Shown here piece after piece: positions 54,013 through 64,000 of a DNA stretch of 64,000 bases. The notes beneath the pieces are model-generated. The model did no database searches and was not told where the DNA came from. It saw only the letters and a list, made by a program, of their open reading frames with translations. This DNA is from Sabethes cyaneus. Lineage: Eukaryota > Arthropoda > Insecta > Diptera > Culicidae. Each line of letters opens with the position of its first letter. Position 1 is the first letter of the stretch. A program made the translations under genes and the position numbers. Location of the stretch: positions 32,950,847-33,014,846 of the forward strand of contig NC_071354.1 in assembly GCF_943734655.1 (NCBI RefSeq), written 5' to 3'.

Positions 54013-54509
54013 TTTTGGGATTTTACCTTTTTTGAAATCTTTTGATATTTGCTCCAAAAATTGAGAAAGAATGCTTTTGATGTACCACATGTGAAAACAA
54101 GACTACCAAAACACGATCCCGGAAGCTGTACACTATATTGCTGCCGAAGTTCGTATGGTAAAGGCAGAAATTTTATACGATAAACGGAGAGGGAAAAAGG
54201 ACAGACATTTTCAAGCATATGGAAAATTTACGTGAACTGTCCGGAAAAACGTCCGTTACCTTTCCTAAATCTACACGATTGGTTCGTGTTGTTTCAGGCT
54301 GGATTTGGCATTCTGCCATAACAAAATAACGTACAGGTTGTCGTCAAGCAAAACTTGAAGAACGCAGAAAAAACTGTTGAAAGCGAGAAGCAATTTAAAG
54401 TATACTAGCGTTCTGCTGTGAAAAACTCTGATAAAATTAAGTGATGAAAATCATAACTTAAAGTATCAATCGCAAACTTAATTTCTGTTTTAATTCGGGG
54501 TCAACTCAA

Positions 54510-54724
54510 AGCAAAGCAAAGCAAAGCCGTGGGCTTAAACCGTCATTAGACATTACCCTTCTTCATCGACAGACTTCGCAGCCGGCTGATAGAGTACAGG
54601 AAAATTACGGGGCCAGTGTAATAATCCTACTGACTCTATCTAGCAAGCACCGCCTAGCCGAGATTCGAACATACGACGACTAGCTTGTTAGACCAGCATC
54701 GTACCTCGAAGCTAACTGGGCGGT
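54510..54724 (-). mobile_element. tRNA-derived SINE, complete
   Basis: Minus strand: CGCCCAGTTAGCTTCGAGG (A-box TAGCTTCGAGG), then TGTTCGAATCTC (B-box) at tRNA spacing, a body of about 110 bp and the tail GGCTTTGCTTTGCTTTG. Flanked by TCAACTCAA at 54501-54509 and 54725-54733. It is a different family from the SINE at 2600 and 29537. Named mosquito families with this layout exist, but no name is assigned here. Confidence 0.9.
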
Positions 54725-54733
54725 TCAACTCAA

Positions 54734-57700
54734 GCTGTGCGATACAGCCCAATTTATATTCAAAACTAGCATCGGAAGAGCTTCTAATCACAAATGAAAT
54801 TTAAGGCTCCCGAATGACGCCAGAAACGAGCGCATTAAACGATTATAATTGGCCGAGAGCCCATTTTTCATTAGACTCGTGAAAAACGACCCAACTTTAA
54901 TTTGCATTTGCTTGCCACCGAAAACGATTCGCATCATGGGGGATCGGATGGCTCGGTCGACCAAAACGCCGCCGCCTACACATGCCACCGCACCGCGGAA
55001 TGACTGCGATGGATTACAGGTGACGAAATTCCGTCGTTGGCACCCCCGGAAAGCCCTCGTCAACAACAACAACGAGGGCGACGGCGGCGGCCTTTGCGGT
55101 GACACCAACGTCGAGGGTCGTGATAACGTATTTAGAACCGTACAGAACCGTGGCCGACGACGACGACGACCGCCGGTCCTAGTCTGCCACTAACTTCCCC
55201 GACAGCATTTAGCATGGAATGATAAAAAACCACATCATAAATCCACCGCGCGAAATGAAATTTCGCGGTTCGCCACATCGCTTTTTTGTCGTCCGTTTTT
55301 TTCGGGAAACCTACCATTGCGTTGGCTGCAGGAAACGCGATTCGTGTAATATTTTGTTGACTTTCTTCTTCTCGACCTGGCAATAAATACGGAAGCACCT
55401 CTTCCATTTCAGCCTAAGTCTCTCTGCCTTGTTCGCTGTCTCGGTCTGCTTTTCGCGGTTTAATGATGTTTGCTCTGTGCCGTGCCGGGCCGTACCGTGC
55501 TCTGCGGTGGCTGGATGGCGAAAAACCGCAAGCGTCGCCGTCTCGTGGGATTTTTCAAGTGCTTTGCCGGGAGATTCCTTTCCCGTCAGTCAACGTGCAA
55601 AAACAACAGTAAACAGCTTCGGGAGAGATCGCGCAACGGTAATGGGGTCACACTTTTATGGGTACACTTAATTCCCGCAATACCATACCAATATCGCTCT
55701 GGCTCTGGCTCTGGCTGCCACTACTGACTGGTACTGCTCGAACGAAACATCAAGGACGCTCGGAAATCGGAATCAATCGGTTCGAGAGTGATTGATATTT
55801 TGTTTGAACTGCTGTAACTATCGGGAAAAAATTGAAAAAATTTAGACCTCATAACCAGAAAATAGTGCCACTGCACCATATGATATATGCCGCTTCATAA
55901 CGCACATTATATCAAGATTAATGAAGTTGAATGCTTTTGCTGGAAATGATAATAAAATGTGTGATTTATATGTCCTTTGAAGCAAGCTCCATTTTTACCT
56001 TTTCGTTTTTGGAAAAGAAATAGCTTAAATTATAAAAAAAAATTTAAGACTTGCAAAATTTACTAGAAAAAAAATCATATTTCAAATTGTTGACGCAAAT
56101 AATGGTGTGGTGGGTGCAGGAGAGCCTTCCTTTTTTTTGTACCCGTGTTTGAACCCTTTAATCGCGAAAGCTTTGCACACAAGAAACCCACTGACTGTGT
56201 ATGTACCACCACCTTATCGTTTGACCCGTGTTTTCTAGCTGGTGACTCTATGTCTATAGAAGTTTCTAGCCGGGGCCAAAAGCAAGCAAAAGGAGCAGTA
56301 CCTTGCTTGCAGCAGTTGCTACACCACGGAAGGAACTGCTTCACGGAGCAATTTCATAGTTGTCATATAGCTGTCCTGGCGAAAAATTAGCTTGGTAAGC
56401 ACCTGCTTTTTTGCGCCAAACGATGGCCAAGTGAGCGAGCCAAACGTATACTATAGCTCCTATATATGTACAGTGCCGTCTGAACTCCCGACCCGACAGA
56501 ACTGTCGGGCCTCGCGCTAATGTCCGGTGTATGTACTATGGTCAAACCTTGCAGGTTCCTCCTAATGGCCACCGGCTGCGCTGGTGTTGACCTACTATTG
56601 ACCACCACCACCACCACCAGTACCACCAGTAGTAGCAGTGCTACTACTATTGCTACAAAACTTCTACTAGTACATAGATAGTACAAATGCCATCCACTGA
56701 ATGACCGGAGGACAGGATTTATGCACCATGCAGCAGCCGGTTGTGATACTCGCCATCAGCCGGGGTCCCGGCTGCGAACATGGGAGAGCTAGGCAATTTG
56801 TTTTTTTGTCGGTGTCATTTCAGAAATATTTTTCTTCGCATATCGGTGGAATTTTCGTTGGTTGGCAGGTATGCAAATTATGATCGCCCCGTTCGGTGAT
56901 ATATGTACTGGTTCTCTGTTTTTTTTTTTTTGCTGCTCTGCTGTTGCTGGTTACCCTAGCAAGCTATTTCTGACAGCAAAAGTGCACATTCTGGCACGAG
57001 GGGGATGGGATTTAATGTCCAATAAATAAAATTGGAATTTTTGCGGACTGATTCTGGTGAAATTCGTCAGGCACTTTGCAAAAATAACTATGATTCCGGG
57101 AAAAAGACTTGCAAAAGGCAAATGAGTTAGGTCACATCCAACAAAAAATACAAAAAATACAGGTTCGAGATTGATTGCCATGCAAAATGTTTTATTTCGC
57201 CGCTTTCGTTCGTAGAGTAACAAAGTAGATAGCCTCCCAATGTTGAAAATCCTCCCAATTTTTTTTAAATTAGTATTTTGTAAAAATAACTAATGTTTAT
57301 CTGAGCGTCTTAGTAGAATAGATATTTTGTATTTTAGATTTCGAATCTCTAGACTTTGCGCTTATCTTTATACTAGTTTTGTTACGTGGAAGTGCATAAA
57401 AAAGAAACATACCTAAGGTCACGCGATACAAACCCTAGACAATAAGACGAGAATAAGTAATGTGTAAATATGTATTGACGCAAATGAGCACACCTCTTCG
57501 AATCTTCAATTCGAAAGAACCAAAAACCTTTGATTTTTGCCGCCTTAGACTAATTTTATTAAGTAGAAGTCGATGCAGTGGCTAGGGAAAATGAACCAGG
57601 GCTCAGGGAAACCAATAGACTTAGACAGATGTGAATTCTGCAGGAGGTCACAAACCCTAGAGTCTGCCGATCATCGTTTACGACGTGAGTTTGTGGGTTC

Positions 57701-57790
57701 CAAGGCCCTACCGATCGAAATTAATCCTGATTTTCATCAAAAAATTATCTTCCCAAAAAATGCACGTTTCTTGGCATTACTTCTTTAAAA
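54734..57790. other. Unassigned, no supported gene
   Basis: 54840-55730 is GC-rich with CGACGACGACGACGACC (about 55155); 56600-56660 has ACC and AGT triplet repeats. Overlapping frames on both strands, none with a known domain. It looks like single-copy host DNA. 55870-56100 and 56960-57560 are AT-rich without features. Confidence 0.4.
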
Positions 57791-57799
57791 CTCAGTAAG

Positions 57800-58375
57800 G
57801 CCGCTATGAACGCTCTTAAAATGGGCCCGGATAAGTTGGCGAACTGTTTGCATCAATTGATTATCCATATTTGGGATACGAAACGACTACCGGAGGAGTG
57901 AACAACCGGGGTTATTTGCCCCATCTACACGGAAGCCGATAAGCTGGATTGTAAGAACTACCGAGCGATCACCATCCTGAATGCCGCCTACAAAGTGCTG
58001 TCCCAAGTCATCTTGCATCGACTACCGCCAATAGGCAATAGATTTGTGGGAAGTTACCAGGCCGGCTTCATGGAGGGTCAGTCTATAACCGGACCAAATC
58101 TTGACTCTGCAGCAGATCCTCCAGAAGTGCCGTGAATTCCGAATCCCCACGCATCACCTGTTCATTGATTTCAAAGCCGCATATGATAGTGTAAATTCTG
58201 GACGAAAACGGCTTCCCGGGTATGCTTATTAGACTTATCCTGGCTACGATATATGGGATCCAGTACTGTATGAGAATCTCGAGTGGATTGTCGGACCCAT
58301 TCGAAGGAGACTTTGACAAGGAGATGGTCTTTCCTGCCTGCTTTTCAACATTGCGCTTGAAGGTGTTATAAGACG
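57800..58375 (+). pseudogene. RTE-like RT fragment, copy 4
   Basis: Plus strand: ALKMGPDKLANCLHQLIIHI, TTGVICPIYTEADKLDCKNY, RAITILNAAYKVLSQVI, VGSYQAGFMEGQSITGP. After that, frameshifts; pieces matching HLFIDFKAAYDS (about 58160-58190) remain. Stops present, dead. Closest in wording to the fragment at 28275-30620. Confidence 0.8.
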
Positions 58376-59020
58376 CTCATTATTTTTTTATTTCAGAAGG
58401 AAAAAGAAGAAACAGATAAAAAAAATGTATTCCAGCCAGCTTTTCTTGTTCTTTTTCATTTTTCTCAAGCTGTATTTTGTTTACCAAGTTCAAAAGTTAT
58501 AAAAGTCTTTGCCAAGCTGCTACCAACAAAACAAAAAAAGTTTGTTCCAATACGTTTTGTAGTTTCTGAGAAAACGGTACATAAAGTTGGAAAATAATGA
58601 TTTTTCAGGAGCGGCGCTTTATTCCGTCGCGGTTGTTCCACGCCGCACTGGAACGCTTATGTGTATGATCGTTTTTCGGCCACTTCCCGTGGTCGGATCA
58701 TTACAAAATTAGTATCAAAATAAGCGAAAAAGACTGCAGAATCAAAATCTGTAGTAAAAAAATAATGAGTTTTTCTAAAAAATTTAGTCGTTTATGTCCC
58801 CTTAATTACTTTTTCTTTCCAAAAATTGATGAAATTGATAATGATGACTTTCATACCAACAACATTACGCAACATGCCACATTGCGTTTTACGTTGCATA
58901 CATCGTTGGGGATTTCAACACGGATATGCTTTGTCCAAGTAGCAAGCGCACATAGTTCGAATCCATGCTTCGAAATTTTCCGCTGACGTCGGTTGCCGAA
59001 GAACCAACATATTTCCATGG
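58376..59020. other. No feature seen
   Basis: AT-rich. An open frame at 58765-58986 is unrecognised. GTCCAAGTAGCAAGCGC at about 58933 resembles a CCCAAG-type element end, but no partner end was found. Confidence 0.35.
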
Positions 59021-59029
59021 TGGAGGATG

Positions 59030-61300
59030 TTCATAACTTGATCTCCTGGTTGCTAACGTGCACGAAAAAATATTACGTTTTGGACAGGTTAGGTTTCCTG
59101 GATTATCGCAGCATGATCTTATCTTTGCATCAGTTGACTTTGATGTTCAGTGCTCCGCTCAAGTGAGTGCATACCGCGATTATGTAAATTTCGATGCGCA
59201 ATGGCTACAAAACGAAATACTTTCTATTCTTTGGAATCATTTATACGACAATGAAAATCCAAATGAATCGATCGAATATTTTCACTATCACGTCAAGGCA
59301 GTCCACGATTTGTGTATACCCCTTCGTACCAACACCAATCGACGAAAATCGAATGAGTGGTTTACTGCCGGTGTTCGGCGGTCTCTGCTGGAACGCGATT
59401 TAGTGTACAAAGACTGGTTAAGAGCTGCACCCGAGTTGAAACACGATAAACGACAGCGGTATAAGGAACTACGAAACCGTGCAAATACACATGTTGCGCG
59501 AGCCAAAAAACAGTTTCTGGAGCAGTATTTGAACAGTAGGATATCGTCGAAGGTCTTGTGGCAACGAGTAAAGCGAATAGGTGTGGGCAAGGATAAGAAG
59601 TCACAGCAACACGACTTCGACCCTGAAGAAGTCAATGACGTTTTCTTGTCCAACTATACTACAAGTGGTACTCTGGAAGGAACTCCTCCAAGAGCTACAA
59701 TGTATTCGCTGTATCAGTTTTCTTTTCGACCAGTGCAGAGCTGGGAGGTTATTAATGCCATTTGGGAAGTCAAGTCGAACGCAGTGGGTTTGGATGGCTT
59801 ACCGATCAGGTTTATAAAGATAATTTAACCATTGGTAATTGAACGTGTAACTCACTTGTTCAATGCCTTCATTGAGTCATCTACTTTCCCAGAAGGCTGG
59901 AAGCATGCGAAGATTCTGCCACTAAAAAAGAAGAGTCATCTGAACGACATTGCAAGTCTACGCCCGATCAGCATACTATGCGCACTGTCGAAATCCTTCG
60001 AGAAGCTTCTTAAGCAATAAATGGCGCACTACATAGAAAACAACAACCTACTGACTGAATTCCAGGCTGGTTTTCGCAAAGGTCAAAGCATTAAAACTGC
60101 TGTGCTACAAGTACATGACGATTTGGGAGCGGTAGTCGATAAAAAAGAAGTTGGTATTCTTCTGCTGCTAGATTTATCAAAGGCTTTTGACATTATCCCT
60201 CACCGGAAATTGCTGTCAAAACTGGAGGCTCAATTTATTTTTTCCTCTGCGAAAACAGACAGTATACTGTGGTGGTAGCTGTTCCAGCTGCGCCGTGTCT
60301 ACATCTGGTGTACCGCAAGGCTCTATCCTCGGACCGTTGCTGTTTTGCTGTTACATAAACGATCTTCCGACGGTTCTTAAGTTTTGTTCCATCCAAATGT
60401 ATGCTGATGACGTACTACTATACATCAGTCGTCTTGGTCCCTGCACATTGGAAATAAACAGGATGATGAATGCGGACTTAGAAAGAATTTCGGAGTGGTC
60501 AAAGCGAAGCGGGCTTGTAATCAATCCTACCAAAAGTAAAGCGCTGTTTATAAAAAGTCGACGGCGACGAGAAATTGGATCTGTGTCTCCGTTATCGTGC
60601 ATCAAGATAGACGATAAGATCATTCAGTGGTCGGACAGAGTGAACAACCTAGGGTATACGTTCCAGAGTGATCTTCAGTGGGACGGCTTAATAGCCCAAC
60701 AGTGTGGGAAGATTTACGCTGGTCTACGAACACTATTCTCCAGGGTTTCTGCTGCGCCGGTCGGCACTAGGCTGAAACTATTTAAGTCGCTAATCCTGCC
60801 ACACTTTTTATTCGGGGATATCTTCCATGTCCGCCTCAGTGCAAGTTCGTTTGATCGTCTACGTGTGGCATTAAACTGCTGTGTACGTTTTGTATATGGT
60901 TTAACCCGATATGACCATGTAAGCCATCTACAGAAGAATTTGCTGGGTTGTCCTCTACAAGCCTGACCATACTGCATCGAAAACTGATACAATCACACCG
61001 TCGACGGCGCGCCGTCGTTTACAAAACTTAGTGATTCCTGCAAACAATACAACGAGTTACGCCAATTCACTGTTCGTACGAGGTGTTATTAATTGGAATA
61101 GTTTACCTCCCATAGTAAAGCGTTCTTCTTCGGAAGCAATTTTTAGGAGTGGCTGCATAAGTTTTTGGAACCGTAGTTAGATTGGTAAATTAATTTATTA
61201 GTGACTAGATTTAAACAAACATTATAATTGTAATTACTGTGACAAACCGGAGGTAGTATTTTTAAAAGGTAGAACCTTACACTACAGAACAATAAACAAA
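59030..61300 (+). pseudogene. CR1/L2-like non-LTR retrotransposon, nearly continuous
   Basis: Frame from 59058: endonuclease C-terminus LSQHDLIFASVDFD, a linker with SNEWFTAGVRRSLLERDLVY, then RT: VGLDGLPIRFIK, FPEGWKHAKILPLKKKSHLN, LRPISILCALSKSFEKLL, FQAGFRKGQSIKTAVL, LLLLDLSKAFDIIPH. A small deletion near 60240 moves the frame: SGVPQGSILGPLLF, IQMYADDVLLYIS, WSKRSGLVINPTKSKALF, to 60966. The C-terminus LFVRGVINWNSLPP ends at TAG 61177-61179. In-frame stops at 59826, 60018 and 60276 and a frameshift make it inactive. An AATAAACAAATG stretch marks the 3' end near 61300. The 5' half is missing. Confidence 0.82.
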
Positions 61301-61592
61301 TGGCAAATGACAATGGATTTACCCAAGGAACATTATTGTTGTATAACGGTTTATCAAGCGCTTATTCCGTCGGTATTAGCTATATGGTGGCTGAATAAAC
61401 TACTCTTAAACAAAAATGTTTGTTGGGTATAGTGTAAAAAATTCGGTGAATTGATGGTTTTTCGAAATAGACCGAACTTTCAATTGTCCCCAATGTCCTA
61501 TCTAACACTCTTAAACTAATGTTTGTATATGAGGGATTCCACACCAAGTGACGAAAAAATAACATATATTTTTTATTTTATCATTTTTGATT

Positions 61593-61955
61593 TAGCTGAA
61601 ACTTTGCATAGCTGTTCTGCTTAAAAATGGTGTCATTTTATCATATCAGGTATTTTTCTAAGATGTCGACTGCTTTTTCAAAAGGGCCTAACCGAAAATG
61701 GTGCTAATCCGTTAAATATTTTATATTGGAAAAAAGGGTTATTTGATCGGAATAGTGTCTTCAGCAAAGTTGTAGATAATAAAACTGCCTTTCTAACAAA
61801 AATATGTGCACTGTAAAAAAATTTTTTGTGGTTCAATGGATTATTTTTGGTTAGGCCCTTTTGAAAAAGCAGTCTTGATCTTAAAAAAATAACTGATATT
61901 ATCATATTAAATGACATATTTTCTTAAACATAACAGCTATGCAAAGTTTCAGCCA
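61593..61955. mobile_element. 363-bp fold-back element
   Basis: Left arm GCTGAAACTTTGCATAGCTG, then GCTTTTTCAAAAGGGCCTAA; right arm carries the inverse of both. Arms of about 110 bp and a loop of about 130 bp with TTCAGCAAAGTTGTAGATAA. No ORF. True ends may lie further out; no target duplication found. Confidence 0.75.
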
Positions 61956-62209
61956 GGCTTGTTATTTCCTCACTCATTGTACAAAAAGTGCAACTTTTTT
62001 TGTTCAACACAATGAGCAGAACTGCTTTCAGAAATGAGAAGTAAATCCACACAATGAGAAACAGACTAAACACAATGAGAAAAACTGACGTGCAGAAAAA
62101 TTTCTTAATGCGCTCTTTAGATGAGCAACTTTCGGTTTTGCTCCCGGTCCTCTCGGTAGCTACAGCAGTAAACGTGGAAACAAAACAACCGGTGCGCGTA
62201 CAGCAACTA

Positions 62210-62613
62210 CAGTGGACCCCCGTTCGTTTGAACGATTCCTCATGCAAACTAACGGGGTTACTTTTTAATTTGAACAACTGGTAACCCGAAATATGCTGAA
62301 ACCTGTGTGAACTGGCCGCCCTGCTCTTTGTTATTGTTTTGGTGGTTTGTTTTAGTTGGCAGTTGCAAGTGCGAATATTGCATTTTCCAATCGGATTTCT
62401 CTCTTAATCGTTAGGAAAACGAAATGTGAAACCGATGAAACACGCTAGGTCAGTACAAACGAATCGTGTTTATGTGCATTGTCTGCATAAACAAATGATG
62501 TCATGTTGAGAATGACATTTGAACCATTTTTAATTTGCACGTCGTGCAAACCAACGGGGTTCAAATTAAAAAGTGTTCAGATTAAAAATGGTCAAACGAA
62601 CGGGGGTCCACGG
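62210..62613. mobile_element. 404-bp pogo-like MITE
   Basis: Ends CAGTGGACCCCCGTTCGTTT and, reverse-complemented, CCGTGGACCCCCGTTCGTTT, with TA on both sides (62208-62209 and 62614-62615). ACGGGGTT plus TTTTTAATTTGAAC-type blocks recur inverted near both ends. Non-coding. Confidence 0.85.
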
Positions 62614-62615
62614 TA

Positions 62616-63740
62616 TAGACTCAGAGGCGTCAAGACAATCAAAAGTCGTTATATTTTGAATCTTAGCGGAGAATTGCCTTTGTTCATAATGGGACTTTCC
62701 TGTTGGTACGCGTCAAGAAGCAAATGTATGGGAATTCAAATGTTGCCATATCTAAATAACATTTTTCGCACTGTTGCCGTTGTGACATGCCTAACCATAT
62801 GATGCAGTTGCGTTCACGGCAGCCAAACTCAACTGAATATACTAAATGTAAGAATCATGATTCAACTGCATTAATGGATTAATATTTTTCTGATAGCAAT
62901 GATCGCTACTGACAATCGTCGTTTTTTCTCAACGCACTACCCATATTAAAACTACCCGTAGTAGTCATACGTCAGCGCATCGCATCAACGTATTCAAAGT
63001 GTATTAACATTCTCCTCAATGAGTAGCACAGTGTGCGGCTGCTCATACAACTGCGTTCAGCAAGAAAGAGCACAGTTAAAATGAAACGGAGCAGAATAAA
63101 TCGCGTTGAAGACTGAGCACAGTTTGAATTTTTCTCTTCTCTTTTTTTCTTCTGAGGAGGTGCCATCCCTGGTTTCAGCTAAATCAAAAATGACAAATTA
63201 AAATCGGTTTGCGAAACTCACTCATATTGTAGAAAACACTAACCGTTAAAAAAATGAATAAAACTCGCATCAAACCCCTAGGTAAAGAATTTTGCTACAC
63301 GTAAATAAATAATCATCAAGAAGTGTAACCAAAAGCATTAATGTCTTTTTATCAAGTTACGTCATAGTTTGAATGACATTGTTTTACATATTTTCAACTG
63401 ATTACAAAACTTTTACAATCAGCTATCGTCCTTTTGTTAATCTATAGACACGTACTTTGCGAGAGAGAGAGGGAGAGAGAGAGAGAAGAGTTGCTGGCAG
63501 CAGGTTTCGTTTTTTATGTATAAATACGAAGCATACAATCGCATGTATATTTTGCTGGAGAACTTGCTATGATAAATTTTTTACCATAAAATATTAGACG
63601 AAAATAAATAGTATTAGTATATTTAAAGCACATACGGGCTTTCCTATCGTAGCAGCAGTGCTACGACGGATCAACTTTTTACTCCGAGATATCCTCCATA
63701 AATGTACAACGGGGAGATAAACGTGCGCACGTATTATATT
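62616..63740. other. No supported gene
   Basis: AT-rich. A (GA)n run lies at 63459-63487. No coding region recognised. Confidence 0.4.
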
Positions 63741-63743
63741 TAG

Positions 63744-63998
63744 GTGAATTTCAGGGCAGCATACGATACAGTCGAGCGCGGATAGCTATGGCAGATAAAG
63801 CACGAGTCCGGTTTTCCGGATAAACTGACGCGGCACATTAAAGCTACCCTGAAGTGGGTGACGAGCTACGTACACGTTCCGGGGACACTTTCGAGTACTT
63901 TCGAATCGCGCAGAGGGTTGCGGCAAGGGGATGGGCTGTCTTGTATGTTATTCAATACCGCTATTGAAGACAGGGCCGGGCATCGTCGAAACAAATAA
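63744..63998 (+). pseudogene. RTE-like RT fragment, copy 5
   Basis: Single frame VNFRAAYDTVERG, TAG stop, LWQIKHESGFPDKLTRHIK, then RRGLRQGDGLSCMLFNTAIE, RT blocks containing the first catalytic D (AAYD) and the GLRQGD box, ending at TAA 63996-63998. It may continue beyond the window. Confidence 0.8.
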
Positions 63999-64000
63999 AT

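Noticed and set aside
53450..54218. Minus-strand frames of 139 and 177 residues opposite the cuticle-type gene
   Set aside because: Shadows of the codon-biased plus-strand exon; the plus strand has signal peptide, splice sites and promoter.
58933..58949. Another CCCAAG-type element end
   Set aside because: First base differs, no partner end and no flanking duplication found.

Overview
The window reads as nuclear DNA of a dipteran insect, most likely a mosquito. The reasons are short 50-110 nt introns with GT..AG borders, an arthropod TATA + TCAGT promoter, several degraded RTE-like non-LTR retrotransposons of the kind common in mosquito genomes (from memory of such proteins), a Tc1/mariner transposase, a BEL/Pao fragment, tRNA-derived SINEs, and a great many short inverted-repeat elements. 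The species is not resolved here.

Only two host protein genes can be supported. At 2956-4075 (+) lies a four-exon secreted trypsin-like protease homologue. The first 62 bases of the window are the 3' coding end of a tandem paralogue of it. At 53398-53974 (+) lies a two-exon secreted protein rich in PV, PYPV and VEK repeats, a cuticle-type low-complexity protein, with a recognisable core promoter and poly(A) signal.

The rest is transposable-element and tandem-repeat territory. 0.5-8.5 kb: pogo-like MITE, BEL/Pao fragment, SINE, protease gene, RTE-like element (minus) carrying a 107-bp MITE, then a large fold-back element. 8.5-11.7 kb: unassigned single-copy-looking DNA. 11.7-16.6 kb: a relay of six different tandem arrays with units of 7, 11, 8, 8, about 21 and about 12 bp. 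16.6-20.3 kb: unassigned. 20.3-28.3 kb: a hAT-type MITE, then two copies of a 2.5-kb repeat unit set in ACGAAAA-rich low-complexity DNA, then half a fold-back element. 28.3-30.6 kb: an RTE fragment holding a 1.9-kb pogo-like element, which itself holds a piggyBac-like MITE and a SINE. 31-42.3 kb: LTR-like direct repeats and a LINE broken by two elements with CCCAAG ends, plus several LINE fragments. 42.4-45.8 kb: unassigned GC-richer DNA. 45.8-48.1 kb: a mariner relic, inside it an element with GGCCGAA inverted minisatellite ends, inside that a hAT-like MITE. 48.7-50.7 kb: a second RTE copy split by a 679-bp insertion. 50.9-51.7 kb: a direct duplication. 54.5 kb: a complete tRNA-derived SINE. 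57.8-64 kb: RTE and CR1/L2-like LINE fragments and further MITEs.

The most interesting result is a set of small elements that all end in CCCAAG-type termini, have a nearly fixed length (107, 107, 107 and 108 bp), and are flanked by 2-bp repeats of variable sequence. For two of them the retroelement reading frame around the insertion rejoins when the insert and one flanking repeat are removed. For a third an empty paralogous site exists inside the window.
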